From: RZYY01 sp036794825 | Lineage (GTDB): Bacteria; Bacteroidota; Bacteroidia; Bacteroidales; 4484-276 | Direction of reading: 5' to 3' | Length of the DNA stretch: 57,509 nt | Assembly: GCA_036794825.1 (NCBI GenBank) | Contig: DAIRGA010000031.1 | Coordinates: forward strand, 1 to 57,509 | Notes under the pieces: generated by a model | What the model saw: only the letters and a program-made list of their open reading frames with translations | Told to the model about the DNA's origin: nothing | Database searches by the model: none | In this document: positions 49,256-57,509 of the stretch, piece by piece | How positions within the stretch are numbered: position 1 is the stretch's first letter | Layout: each line of letters opens with the position of its first letter | Translations under genes and position numbers: made by a program

Positions 49256-50335
49256 ATGCTTACAAAAAAGATTTTGGTTATCTACCCACAGGTGAACGAC
49301 ACCAAGATTGCCATTTTTCAAAACTCAAGCTGGGTTTTCTTTAAGACGATAAAGTTCAGAAAAGCTGACGACAAAAGCAGCTACAACTCAGTTCTGGAGC
49401 AGGAAGCACCCCGCACCGAACAGATTTTACATGAGCTGAAGGAGAATGACATTGAGCTGAACGATATCTCGATCATCATGGCAAGAGGAGGGCTGGTGAA
49501 GCCAATAAAATCGGGTATCTATGCTATCAACGACGCTTTGAAGGAAGACCTGAAAAAGGGCCGTCACATGCACGAAACCAATCTTGGCGGACTGATTGCC
49601 GATCATATTGCCAACCTGATACCCGGTTCGAAGGCCTATATGGCCGATCCGGTTTCGGTGGATGAGCTCGACGATATTTCGAGGGTTAGCGGGCATCCGA
49701 TGTTTCAGCGCAGATCAATTTTTCACGCCCTTAATCACAAGTTTGCCGGAAGAAGTTATGCCAAGTCCATCAACCGGAATTACGAAGACCTCAACCTTGT
49801 AATTGCCCACGTTGGCGAGGGCGGCATTTCGATAGGTGCGCACAAAAAGGGGCGCGTGATAGATGTTAACCAGGCTTACGACGGCGATGGCCCTTTTTCG
49901 ATGACCCGAACCGGAGAAGTGGCCTACGGCGACCTGATCGAAGTCTGCTACAGCAACCAGTATGAAAAGAATGAATTACGCAGGCTTTTGGTGGAAAGTG
50001 GTGGTTTGAAAGCTTACCTGGGCACCACCAATATCAACCTGATCGAAAATATGATTAAAGATGGCGAATCCAGAGCTGAACTGGTTTTCAGGGCAATGGC
50101 CTACCAGGTTGCCAAGGCAATCGGCGCTATGTTCGTAGTGATTGACGAAGAGATTGATGCCATCATTTTGTCGGGAAACATTTTTCAGTCGAAATTTTTT
50201 ACGGACGAGGTCAAAAAGCGCATCCTTAAACTGGGCCACGTGGTCATTTCGCCTTTTGTATCTGATATGGATGCCCTGGCCGACAATGCCATGATGATCC
50301 TTAAGGAAGAAGCGCAGATTTTACAATACGAATAA
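49256..50335 (+). CDS. buk: butyrate kinase
   Basis: This 359-residue acetokinase-superfamily enzyme converts butyryl phosphate and ADP to butyrate and ATP. It shows the N-terminal phosphate-binding strand KKILVIYPQVNDTKIAIF, ARGGLVKPIKSGIYAIN, DPVSVDELDDISRVSGHPMFQRRSIFHALN, the catalytic region LVIAHVGEGGISIGAHKKGRVIDVNQAYDGDGPFSMTRTGEVA and, near the end, DAIILSGNIFQSKFF. VSGHP and the substrate-pocket residues fit butyrate rather than acetate kinase, which has a different length and N-terminus. A branched-chain carboxylate could also be the substrate. The next gene starts 11 bp after its stop. Confidence 0.95.
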   Translation: MLTKKILVIYPQVNDTKIAIFQNSSWVFFKTIKFRKADDKSSYNSVLEQEAPRTEQILHELKENDIELNDISIIMARGGLVKPIKSGIYAINDALKEDLKKGRHMHETNLGGLIADHIANLIPGSKAYMADPVSVDELDDISRVSGHPMFQRRSIFHALNHKFAGRSYAKSINRNYEDLNLVIAHVGEGGISIGAHKKGRVIDVNQAYDGDGPFSMTRTGEVAYGDLIEVCYSNQYEKNELRRLLVESGGLKAYLGTTNINLIENMIKDGESRAELVFRAMAYQVAKAIGAMFVVIDEEIDAIILSGNIFQSKFFTDEVKKRILKLGHVVISPFVSDMDALADNAMMILKEEAQILQYE

Positions 50336-50346
50336 CAACGAGAGCA

Positions 50347-50967
50347 ATGGCACATTGGTTAGAAGAAGCGGAAAGGGAGGAAATCCGCAAAAAACAAAAG
50401 GTTTCAAAGGAGAGTGCAAGGATCCAGGACAAAATGTTCAGGATTCAGCAAAACTATTCCGCCAACAAGGAGACCTACGATAAATTCATCAATATGATGC
50501 ACGATTTGTGTGAGCGTGCCAATGCGCTGCCTCCTGATAAACGTGATCCGTGGAACGTGATCGAGTTTAAGCCAAAGGAGTCCAAACTGGACAATCATCT
50601 TTACCAGGCTTCGACCAATAAGGGTTTCGACAAAACAGTTGCCATAAAGAGTTTCCCGTTTATTAAAAGCCAGCATTACAAGCACGTTCATTCCGTATAT
50701 TTTGCGGTTTCGAAAGATATGGGGATGGTGGAAATTGAAGTGAAAGATGACTATCTTGCCAAATCGAGGATGAGAACCGACGATAGCCGCGACACCGATT
50801 TCCTGATTGATGATGGATTGAAGCGGGTTGATATTGTTTTCAGATATGAAATGGATAAACTGGATAAGGAACTTGCCATCAAAATCCTTGATTTTCTGGT
50901 TTTCAGGGCCGACTTCAAGTCTCTTCCGTTTGGCGAAGAGCATTTCAAATACGATAAACGGGGTTAA
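50347..50967 (+). CDS. conserved-looking protein of unknown function, coupled to butyrate kinase
   Basis: This 206-residue soluble protein I do not recognise. Residues 1-50 form a long charged helix (LEEAEREEIRKKQKVSKESARIQDKMFRIQQNY segments), likely a coiled coil. The rest is alpha/beta with strands such as KHVHSVYFAVSKDMGMVEIEV and KRVDIVFRYEMDKLDKELAIKILDFLVFR. No Cys pairs, nucleotide motif or signal is seen. It lies 11 bp after butyrate kinase on the same strand and ends before a strong terminator, so it is the second gene of a two-gene operon. Confidence 0.8.
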   Translation: MAHWLEEAEREEIRKKQKVSKESARIQDKMFRIQQNYSANKETYDKFINMMHDLCERANALPPDKRDPWNVIEFKPKESKLDNHLYQASTNKGFDKTVAIKSFPFIKSQHYKHVHSVYFAVSKDMGMVEIEVKDDYLAKSRMRTDDSRDTDFLIDDGLKRVDIVFRYEMDKLDKELAIKILDFLVFRADFKSLPFGEEHFKYDKRG

Positions 50968-50978
50968 ACTTTACAAAA

Positions 50979-51010
50979 CAAACGGCCGGGCTTATAAACC
51001 CGGCCGTTTG
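50979..51010. terminator. bidirectional terminator between convergent genes
   Basis: CAAACGGCCGGG (50979-50990) and CCCGGCCGTTTG (50999-51010) form a perfect 12-bp stem with an 8-nt loop. It lies 11 bp after the + strand operon and 72 bp after the end of the minus-strand S8 gene, so it can serve both. Confidence 0.85.
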
Positions 51011-51019
51011 TTATTGATT

Positions 51020-51050
51020 GCGATAGCATCACTCCAAGTGATCCTATCGC
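51020..51050. repeat. palindromic repeat of the GCGATAG family, copy R3
   Basis: GCGATAGCATCACTCC and its continuation to CCTATCGC form an imperfect palindrome of 31 bp, shared with R1, R2 and 57376-57406. It is followed by TGTAAAACTAACCCTG and the palindrome AACCCTGTCAGGGTT (51060-51074), just past the stop of the S8 gene. Confidence 0.8.
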
Positions 51051-51081
51051 TGTAAAACTAACCCTGTCAGGGTTGGATAAT

Positions 51082-54000
51082 TTACATCACCACAATCCTT
51101 CTGGTTACGATCTCTCCCTTCAGATCGAGCCTTAACACATACATTCCCGGTCTGAGGTTGCTCAGGTCGAGTACGGCTTCGTTGCCGGTGAAGTACGATT
51201 GTAGTACCTGTTTCCCATCAACATCCAGAATGGTGCACTCAACTTCACCGTCGTTGCCGCTGAGGGTTATGGTTACCCGCTCACTGGCCGGATTGGGATA
51301 TAAGCTGATCTTTGAGAGAAGTGCCGGATCTCCGGATCCTGTTGCACTCTCTTTAAACTCCACTATCGCTGAAAGTCCGTTCAGGGCAAACAACCCGTCG
51401 TGGTTGGCAAATGCGATGTCATAGACTGGTTCCAGCATTGTCTCCCTTCCTGTTGAAGGATCATAAGCCCTGAAAGTAATCAATTCACCAGCGTCGGCGC
51501 CAGTTTTATTCTCATTGGTGGCATCATTACCATAAACTGTGAGGAGTATATTCTGATTCTTTCCTGCTAATCCGGCAAATCCGATACAATCGCCATTACT
51601 GTTGAATGCCCCGATGTGTGAGTACTTACCAAGTTCTTCAACGGCCCGTGCAAAGAGCGAAATGAAATGTACTTCACCGGATCTGGAATATTCCCACGGA
51701 CCCGCCTGCTCTGAAACAAAATCAGGTACAACGGCTGACGATTTTAACGCCTGGTAGTCCGGGAAATTCAGGGTTACCTGTTTATTGAAATTGGCAAGGT
51801 ATCCTTTCCCCGGCAGCAGCGTTGTGAGTGTCTGGATTCCTCCCAGCGGCCAGTAAATTTGTCCGGATGTAAGATCGAACAAATATTTCAGATCATTGGC
51901 CGGGTTGGCAAAAACCTGTGAAATAAGTGAGGGCACATTGGACAATACCGGAATGAGGTGGAAACCTTCGCTGAAGGTTACGCTGTTGTCGTTCAATTTA
52001 TTACCATGGACAGTGAGTTCCACAGCCTGTTGGTATTTTACCTTATATCCTTCAAAAAGGTTCCAGTTTCCGAGGGTGTTGATATTGTAATCCGGCCAGA
52101 AGATTCCGTTTTTACCCAGCATAATGGTAAGGCTTCCGGGAATAGTAACATCATCCATCACTACTTCAAGGGCAGGATCATTGGGGTTGAGGTACGCAGA
52201 GATGACCGACCAGCCCTGAGGGATAGAGATGACCTGAATGCTCAGGGTGACTGTTATCTCCGAAATTTCGGATTCAATTCCTTGCGCGTCCACAGCCTTT
52301 GCCTGGATCAGGTTTTCGCCAATGGCCAGCATCAGGTCTTTCGACCAGTTATCGGTTCCTGCGGCCGGTTCCCATCCACCGCCATTCAGGTTAACAAAAA
52401 TTACTGCTAAATCGTTGTTGATATCGGCAGCAGTTCCTTCAACTGTCAGTGCATTATCATATAAAATATCACCATCAAGCGGAGAGGTAATTTCGACAGT
52501 TGGCGGCTGGTAGATACTCAGGAACATCTGGTCGTTATCTCCAATTCCACAGGCATTTAAGCCTTCAATCGACAAAGTTAATTCAACACCTCCGGCTGCA
52601 ATATCGTTAATACCTGGCGTATAAACCGGATTTAGTTTGGTTTCATCATCAAAACTTCCATCACCGTTTGTAATCCAAAATACCGAAATATAGTTCCCGG
52701 CTGAAGCACCCAGAAGCTCATATTGATCACCCGGGAAAATACCACCATCATTTCCTGCATCGGCCATCGCAGGGCAGATTGCACAGATATCTGTTGTTAT
52801 GCTATATTCAAAGCAGCCAATATCCACAGTTGCAGGATTATATCCCATCGGGCTGAAAGGCCTTGGATTGCCATCAAGATCGTCTGCCGGTGCACCTGTA
52901 ATGATTCCTGCATCTATTGCAGGGGAGCAAGTCTGCAGATGGAAATCTTCCGGGCTTACAAAGAGCGGATCAATGCCAAAGATCATTCCACTTCCGCAGT
53001 TTACATTGGCAGGGCATTCATTTTCCTGGATTAAGCTGTATTCTGCATTGACAGTTCCACCGTTGCCATTGTATATGTCATTTTCAGAAACTGCCGTATT
53101 ATTCCAAAGAATAGAGTTTTTCAATTCCAGGACACTGTTTTCTGACCACACACTAATAGCTCCGCCTACTGTTCCGGATTCACTGTTAATTATGGTAGAG
53201 TTTATGATTGTGCAATTGCCCTCAAAAAGTAAAAATGTGCCACCGCCCCAATCATCATTTCCAAGTCCTTTGTTTCCATCAAACAAACAGTTTACAAACA
53301 TACCATCAAATCCAAGGGCTTCGTTAAAGAAAGCACCGCCACCGCCATAATTTGATCCATTGTATGAAACATTATCCGTAAAGGTACAATTTGTGCAACT
53401 AAAAAGTCCAGTGCCGGTGGAGTTGGTATAACCATGATTTACAGCTCCTCCTCCATAGGTAGAAGTATTATTGGTGAACGAACCATCCTTTAGCGTTAAG
53501 TTTACTGTTTTACCCGTGGTAGCATGCGTTGATATTGCACCGCCTACATATAGTGTGTAATTATCAATGAAACTACTTGATGTTATTTCAACGTTACCCG
53601 AAGAAACGTAAATAGCTCCCCCTGAATGTGCTGATGAATTTTTCGTGAAAGTGCAATTGTTGATAATCGCAGAAGCATTGGAGTTGAACATACCACCACC
53701 CAAACTGTGTGATCCAGGACCATCAGCATTGCCGCCACTAATTGAAAAACCATCAAGAATCGCAGTCTTATCAATTGCACTGCTGTTGCGTATAATATGA
53801 TAGCTATTATCGCTATAATTTGCAAAATCATTGCCATCATCTCCTAATAAATCCCCACTTAAAATGGTTTCATTAGTCACGAAATCACGATCAGCCAGGT
53901 CGAAGCTCAAAGGGTCTTCAGTTCCTTCAAATCCACCATATATAGCTACACCGTTTTTCATAACAAAGGAAACATTGCGGTCAGCGCCGGAGGTGGGGTA

Positions 54001-56934
54001 ATAGGTACCTGCGGCTACCCAAATCTGAGTAATATCTGGGCAGGTACTGTTAAGCGCACTTTGTAGGTCAGTGAAGGCGTCAGCCCATGAAGAACCGTCG
54101 TTCAATCCAACAGCATCATCGTTTACAAAATAGATTGCATTGCCGGTACAGCAAACGCTACCTTCGTCTATTTGTCCGTCGCAATTGTTGTCCACGTCGT
54201 CGCATACCTCTGTAGCTGCAGGGTTAATTTCCGGATTGGCATCATCGCAGTCGGTGTTATCGAGCACCCATCCAAGTAATGGATCGGGCGTGCAACCTAA
54301 TTCGAGACTGACATTTGGATCACCGTAACTGTCGCCGTCCGCATCGGCGTAATAAATATTGGTGGCAGCCGGTATGGATATCTCCAGCCCCCATCCTTCG
54401 AGTGATCCACCATCACCATTAGCGGCATCAATTACAGTGAGGATCCATGTACCGTTTGGGCTTGCTCCGTTAAGGACTGATAAAGCGTCCATCGGCTGAT
54501 AAATACCTGAGATGGCATAGGTGTGAGGAGGTGTTGTGGTTGTTGATGAACTACAAGTGGTTTCAAAATCATCTGCAGTAAGCGCAGCCTCATCGTCAAA
54601 CGATGCCAGGATGTTATTTTGGGTGCACCCAAAACCGGATCCGGTATAGCCAGGGCGGTCGAATAAGACCAGGATCGTGCCTCCGGGTGATGTGAGGGTC
54701 ACTTTAAGGTCACCCACCCAGCTATGCAGAATGTTGAGATTTTTCACATTCAAATCTACGATATCGCCTGTTACTCCGCTGATTGTCAGATTTGATGTTA
54801 CGGTAGGAGTACCTGACGATGAAATGGCCACCGGAACGTTAGAACTGGCATAAGTTTCAACAGGAGGAAAATCTACTTTTCCATCACAGTTGTTGTCCAT
54901 CCCATCGCAAACTTCTGTAGCGCCAGGGTTGATCAGAGGGTCATTGTCATCACAATCGCCGTCCAGTAATACATAACCAGGCTGAGGTGGGCAAACTGAA
55001 ACCGCTGTGCCAGCGCCATATCCGTCTCCATCCTCATCGAAATAATAAAAAATCTCTAATGAAAAATTACGCACGTAATGATCTCCGCCAGTGCCGTTAC
55101 CATCGCCATCAAGATCGGTTCCAAATGGATTTTCCAGTCCACCGGAAAGAAGGCTGAAGCGATAATTGCCGCAAGCAAGCGGAAGGTCAGAAATCTGGAA
55201 AGTCATCTGGTTGGTTCCCACCATATAAACCTGGCTGGTGGTCAGTGCAATCAGTTCGTCATCAGCATCGCCGAAACTTCCATTTAGACCGGCCCAGCGT
55301 AATTCAAAATTTGCGGGGTCATTCACTGAAGCAGGGTTCATCACCTGGTTAAAAGCTACACTGATAGTACTTAGTGAGCCTACTGGCACTGCTTCACCTT
55401 CGTCTGGCAAACCAGCCAATAATTTGACCTGAGGTGGGGCTAAAGTAGTAGTAAGTGCAGCATTGCTATTTACGCGTCCGGAGCCTAAAAGGCCGATTAA
55501 TGAGGGATTTGCAGCATCTATATTATCAGCGGTTGCTACGAGTTGAGCCGCCACCTGGTCGCGTGTCCAGGTTGGATTGGCAGACCAGATCAGCGCTGCC
55601 ACTCCCGTAGCGTTGGGCGTTGCCATGCTGGTTCCGGAATAATAGTCATAGTTGTTTCCTGTAACGGTGGAGTAAATTAAACTCCCTGGTGCAGAAACAT
55701 CAACACCATTACCATAATTACTGAAGCTGCTCTTTACATCGCTGTCATCCGTGCTGGCAACAAGTAAAGTTTGATGAAATGCCTGGCGGGGAGGGTTAAG
55801 CTGGTTGTTATTACCTGCTGAATTAAGATGCAATACCCCGGCGTCGTATAGGTATTGCAAGCCGGCAGTGAACACAGGGTCACCAACCCAACCATCAATA
55901 TTGTAACTTGTATTGACGATTTTTGCACCATTATCAGCAGCATAGGTGAATGACGCGTTGATCACGGCAGCAGTCCATGCACCAACACCATAAAATTGTA
56001 ATGGCATTATGGTAGAGTTGCCTGCAACACCTGCCACGCCAATTCCATTGTTGGTGCGGGCGGCGGTAATCCCGGCAACATGCGTGCCGTGTGAATCTGA
56101 TAGAGAATTTGGATTTGGATTGTTATTGCCCGAACTGAAATCCCATCCGTTCACATCGTCAATATAGCCGTTGCTGTCATTATCTATACCATCGCCTGCA
56201 ATTTCACCAGTGTTAGTCCAGATATTGGGAGCCAGGTCACTGTGGGTCAGTTCCACGCCATCATCGGTTACCCCAACAATTATGGACGAGCTGCCAAGGG
56301 TGATGTCCCATGCCAGGTTATTCTTCATCAGGGTATGATGGTACTGAGAGGCATAGCTGGGGTCGTTGGGAACAAATTCCCGGGGATCACCTTCATAAAC
56401 AAAATTGGGCGAACTCCATAAAACGCCATTTTTGCCTTCCAGCTTTTTCATTGCGTCAAACACCTCCACGCCTTCGGGCAAAGATAAAAGCACAAGCGCA
56501 ATGCTGCGAAAAGAGCCACGGTCAACTTTCATTAACACCGAATTAAGCTTAACCCCTTGCTGCGCAAAAAGGTTTTGCCAGTTAAACTGACCAAGAACCG
56601 ATGCAGCATTGGCCTTAGAGGTTTCAAGCTCCATCGCAACTACTATTTCACCGGGCATGTATGCGTGGTACTTCGCCCGCAACTCCATATCCTGCAGTGT
56701 TACGGCGTTCCGAACAAATGCATCAGCAATATCCTGCGGTTCATAAGGGACTACATCGGTGACTTGTGAGCCCTCAGATGGTTTTTGATCTCTTCCGGCA
56801 GGGGTTCCACTCCCCTCGCCGGGCTTGTACTGCGTGGAATCTGTCTGAGCATTCAGTACTAATGTCATACTGAAGGTTAATAGCATAAAAAGGACTTTAA
56901 ACAAAGCGCTGAAATAACTGTAATTGATTTTCAT
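51082..56934 (-). CDS. S8 (subtilisin-like) serine peptidase, large T9SS-secreted multidomain protein
   Basis: This 1950-residue protein has a signal peptide (cleavage near LNAQT, residue 30) and a propeptide (about 85-190). The S8 domain carries Asp224 (GVTDDG), His282 (DSHGTHVAG) and Ser436 (SGTSMATP). Then come an Ig-like domain (about 520-630), a MopE-type Ca-binding stretch (DGDCDDNDPLINPGATEVCD), a proprotein-convertase P-like domain (about 705-880), a second MopE stretch, a parallel beta-helix/choice-of-anchor domain with SGGAIYV-type turns (about 970-1400), further Ig-like domains, and a final T9SS type A sorting domain (YPNPASERVTI, LRPGMYVLRL, IVTRRIVVM). It should be exported by T9SS and act as a surface or secreted protease. 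The start at ATG 56934 gives the signal peptide. Confidence 0.92.
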   Translation of the reverse strand: MKINYSYFSALFKVLFMLLTFSMTLVLNAQTDSTQYKPGEGSGTPAGRDQKPSEGSQVTDVVPYEPQDIADAFVRNAVTLQDMELRAKYHAYMPGEIVVAMELETSKANAASVLGQFNWQNLFAQQGVKLNSVLMKVDRGSFRSIALVLLSLPEGVEVFDAMKKLEGKNGVLWSSPNFVYEGDPREFVPNDPSYASQYHHTLMKNNLAWDITLGSSSIIVGVTDDGVELTHSDLAPNIWTNTGEIAGDGIDNDSNGYIDDVNGWDFSSGNNNPNPNSLSDSHGTHVAGITAARTNNGIGVAGVAGNSTIMPLQFYGVGAWTAAVINASFTYAADNGAKIVNTSYNIDGWVGDPVFTAGLQYLYDAGVLHLNSAGNNNQLNPPRQAFHQTLLVASTDDSDVKSSFSNYGNGVDVSAPGSLIYSTVTGNNYDYYSGTSMATPNATGVAALIWSANPTWTRDQVAAQLVATADNIDAANPSLIGLLGSGRVNSNAALTTTLAPPQVKLLAGLPDEGEAVPVGSLSTISVAFNQVMNPASVNDPANFELRWAGLNGSFGDADDELIALTTSQVYMVGTNQMTFQISDLPLACGNYRFSLLSGGLENPFGTDLDGDGNGTGGDHYVRNFSLEIFYYFDEDGDGYGAGTAVSVCPPQPGYVLLDGDCDDNDPLINPGATEVCDGMDNNCDGKVDFPPVETYASSNVPVAISSSGTPTVTSNLTISGVTGDIVDLNVKNLNILHSWVGDLKVTLTSPGGTILVLFDRPGYTGSGFGCTQNNILASFDDEAALTADDFETTCSSSTTTTPPHTYAISGIYQPMDALSVLNGASPNGTWILTVIDAANGDGGSLEGWGLEISIPAATNIYYADADGDSYGDPNVSLELGCTPDPLLGWVLDNTDCDDANPEINPAATEVCDDVDNNCDGQIDEGSVCCTGNAIYFVNDDAVGLNDGSSWADAFTDLQSALNSTCPDITQIWVAAGTYYPTSGADRNVSFVMKNGVAIYGGFEGTEDPLSFDLADRDFVTNETILSGDLLGDDGNDFANYSDNSYHIIRNSSAIDKTAILDGFSISGGNADGPGSHSLGGGMFNSNASAIINNCTFTKNSSAHSGGAIYVSSGNVEITSSSFIDNYTLYVGGAISTHATTGKTVNLTLKDGSFTNNTSTYGGGAVNHGYTNSTGTGLFSCTNCTFTDNVSYNGSNYGGGGAFFNEALGFDGMFVNCLFDGNKGLGNDDWGGGTFLLFEGNCTIINSTIINSESGTVGGAISVWSENSVLELKNSILWNNTAVSENDIYNGNGGTVNAEYSLIQENECPANVNCGSGMIFGIDPLFVSPEDFHLQTCSPAIDAGIITGAPADDLDGNPRPFSPMGYNPATVDIGCFEYSITTDICAICPAMADAGNDGGIFPGDQYELLGASAGNYISVFWITNGDGSFDDETKLNPVYTPGINDIAAGGVELTLSIEGLNACGIGDNDQMFLSIYQPPTVEITSPLDGDILYDNALTVEGTAADINNDLAVIFVNLNGGGWEPAAGTDNWSKDLMLAIGENLIQAKAVDAQGIESEISEITVTLSIQVISIPQGWSVISAYLNPNDPALEVVMDDVTIPGSLTIMLGKNGIFWPDYNINTLGNWNLFEGYKVKYQQAVELTVHGNKLNDNSVTFSEGFHLIPVLSNVPSLISQVFANPANDLKYLFDLTSGQIYWPLGGIQTLTTLLPGKGYLANFNKQVTLNFPDYQALKSSAVVPDFVSEQAGPWEYSRSGEVHFISLFARAVEELGKYSHIGAFNSNGDCIGFAGLAGKNQNILLTVYGNDATNENKTGADAGELITFRAYDPSTGRETMLEPVYDIAFANHDGLFALNGLSAIVEFKESATGSGDPALLSKISLYPNPASERVTITLSGNDGEVECTILDVDGKQVLQSYFTGNEAVLDLSNLRPGMYVLRLDLKGEIVTRRIVVM

Positions 56935-57339
56935 GTTGTTGTGTTTGTGAATTAATAATTTATTGAACAAAACTCAAAATTGTCATCTTAAGGCAATGCA
57001 ATTAAGAATGATTTCAAATTGCAAATAACAATCTTAAAACCAAGGCATGCTGTTAAGAATTAGTTAAAAATCTTCTAATTATGAATATTTAAGGATTTGA
57101 AGACTGAAATACGATTTTAGATTGACACCTGCCATATCTTTTGAACCAGTTATTTATTCTCGTAAAGACTTGATATTTATCCCGACGAATTTTGATCAGA
57201 AGTTCGAAAACTGTTTTCAGTTAAGAATTCTATTCAAAAGAACTGCGGCAAAAGTATGCCCGGCAGTTGGCAGGAGAATAGGACTTTTCTTGCAAATTGT
57301 TGGACTTTTCAACCATAACCTACCAGATGGCAAAAGAAT

Positions 57340-57363
57340 AGCCGGAGCATTGCTGCCCCGGCT
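57340..57363 (-). terminator. terminator-like hairpin for the gene entering from the right
   Basis: AGCCGGAGCA (57340-57349) and TGCCCCGGCT (57354-57363) pair with one mismatch around a 4-nt loop; the minus strand continues ATTCTTTTG. It lies about 95 bp past the stop of the partial T9SS gene at 57456. Confidence 0.55.
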
Positions 57364-57375
57364 GTTGTTTTGATT

Positions 57376-57406
57376 GTGATAGTATCACTCCAGGTGATCC
57401 TATCGC
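57376..57406. repeat. palindromic repeat of the GCGATAG family, copy R4
   Basis: GTGATAGTATCACTCC with its continuation to CCTATCGC matches R3 at 51020-51050. The next bases TGTAAAACTAACCCTG are also shared. Here the AACCCTG palindrome is doubled into a 33-bp form. Confidence 0.8.
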
Positions 57407-57455
57407 TGTAAAACTAACCCTGACAGGGTTTGAAACCCTGTCAGGGTTGGATAAT

Positions 57456-57509
57456 TTACATCACCACAATCCGTTTTGTCACTATCTCTCCCTTCACTTC
57501 GAGCCTTAG
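57456..57509 (-). CDS. C-terminal end of a second T9SS-sorted protein, truncated by the window edge
   Basis: The minus strand from 57509 reads LRLEVKGEIVTKRIVVM and stops at TAA (57458-57456). This is the last strand and basic tail of a type A T9SS sorting domain, nearly identical to the end of the S8 protein (LRLDLKGEIVTRRIVVM). The rest of the gene lies beyond the window, so its function is unknown. Confidence 0.85.
   Translation of the reverse strand, partial: LRLEVKGEIVTKRIVVM

Larger units (their letters stand above)
56935..57455. other. intergenic region upstream of the S8 gene, 521 bp
   Basis: No credible gene is seen; short open frames here lack a start context and family signs. The first about 150 bp are AT-rich and should contain the S8 gene promoter on the minus strand. 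The right part holds a terminator-like hairpin (57340-57363), repeat R4 (57376-57406) and the 33-bp palindrome AACCCTGACAGGGTTT... (57416-57448). Confidence 0.5.

Noticed and set aside
57122..57373. 83-codon plus-strand frame near the right end
   Set aside because: It runs into repeat R4 and the terminator hairpin, with no recognisable protein features.

Overview
The window reads as a chromosomal segment of a Bacteroidota bacterium, probably an anaerobic Bacteroidales-type organism. The signs are: two proteins ending in type IX secretion (T9SS) sorting domains plus the tail of a third; repeated matches to the Bacteroidota -7 promoter element TAnnTTTG just upstream of starts; mostly absent Shine-Dalgarno sequences; and gene families typical of the phylum (DUF4402 pilin-like proteins, fused isobutyryl-CoA mutase, four-subunit 2-oxoacid:ferredoxin oxidoreductase, butyrate kinase). 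I found no rRNA, tRNA or CRISPR array. Family assignments come from reading motifs by eye; no database search was run.

Region 1-7.2 kb: the end of a tandem-repeat TPR-like protein, then a cell-surface module of three small DUF4402 proteins, a PapD-like chaperone and an 849-residue usher-like outer-membrane protein. This looks like a chaperone-usher type fibre system. Region 7.4-31.5 kb is mostly housekeeping: MscS channel, endonuclease IV, glutathione peroxidase, an MFS carrier, a SPOR protein, a voltage-gated-type K+ channel with a zinc ribbon, a Kor/Vor oxidoreductase operon with an aminotransferase upstream, a lipoprotein-rarA-kdsA operon, a SNF2 helicase with a coupled serine protease, a SLOG-like protein, a TPR protein, lysS, and a T9SS-exported beta-propeller/PKD protein.

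Region 31.7-41.6 kb mixes core genes (gamma-glutamyltransferase, ADP-ribosylglycohydrolase, lipA, lipB, two L,D-transpeptidases) with small accessory modules: an antitoxin with a toxin gene broken by two stop codons, a DUF2442/DUF4160 pair whose second gene has an amber codon, and an intact PIN-toxin module between direct repeats. A family of about 76-bp elements with 15-bp terminal inverted repeats lies beside several of these modules.

Region 41.8-51 kb starts with icmF. Next to it a MNT/HEPN toxin-antitoxin pair sits between the real icmF 3' end and a second, diverged copy of that 3' end. An AT-rich gene follows that appears to fuse an EVE-like (modified-base reader) domain to a PD-(D/E)XK nuclease, with four exact 22-bp-period iterons just upstream of it. 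Then come an HU-like protein, hairpin-rich intergenic DNA, butyrate kinase and a coupled unknown gene. Region 51-57.5 kb is a 1950-residue subtilisin-family T9SS protein and the last 17 codons of a related T9SS protein.

Metabolically, the aminotransferase, Kor/Vor complex, IcmF and butyrate kinase could form a route from valine through isobutyryl-CoA and butyryl-CoA to butyrate plus ATP; this is inference. The most novel-looking parts are the EVE-nuclease gene with its iterons, the MNT/HEPN insertion next to icmF, the 76-bp palindromic element family and the chaperone-usher-like locus.
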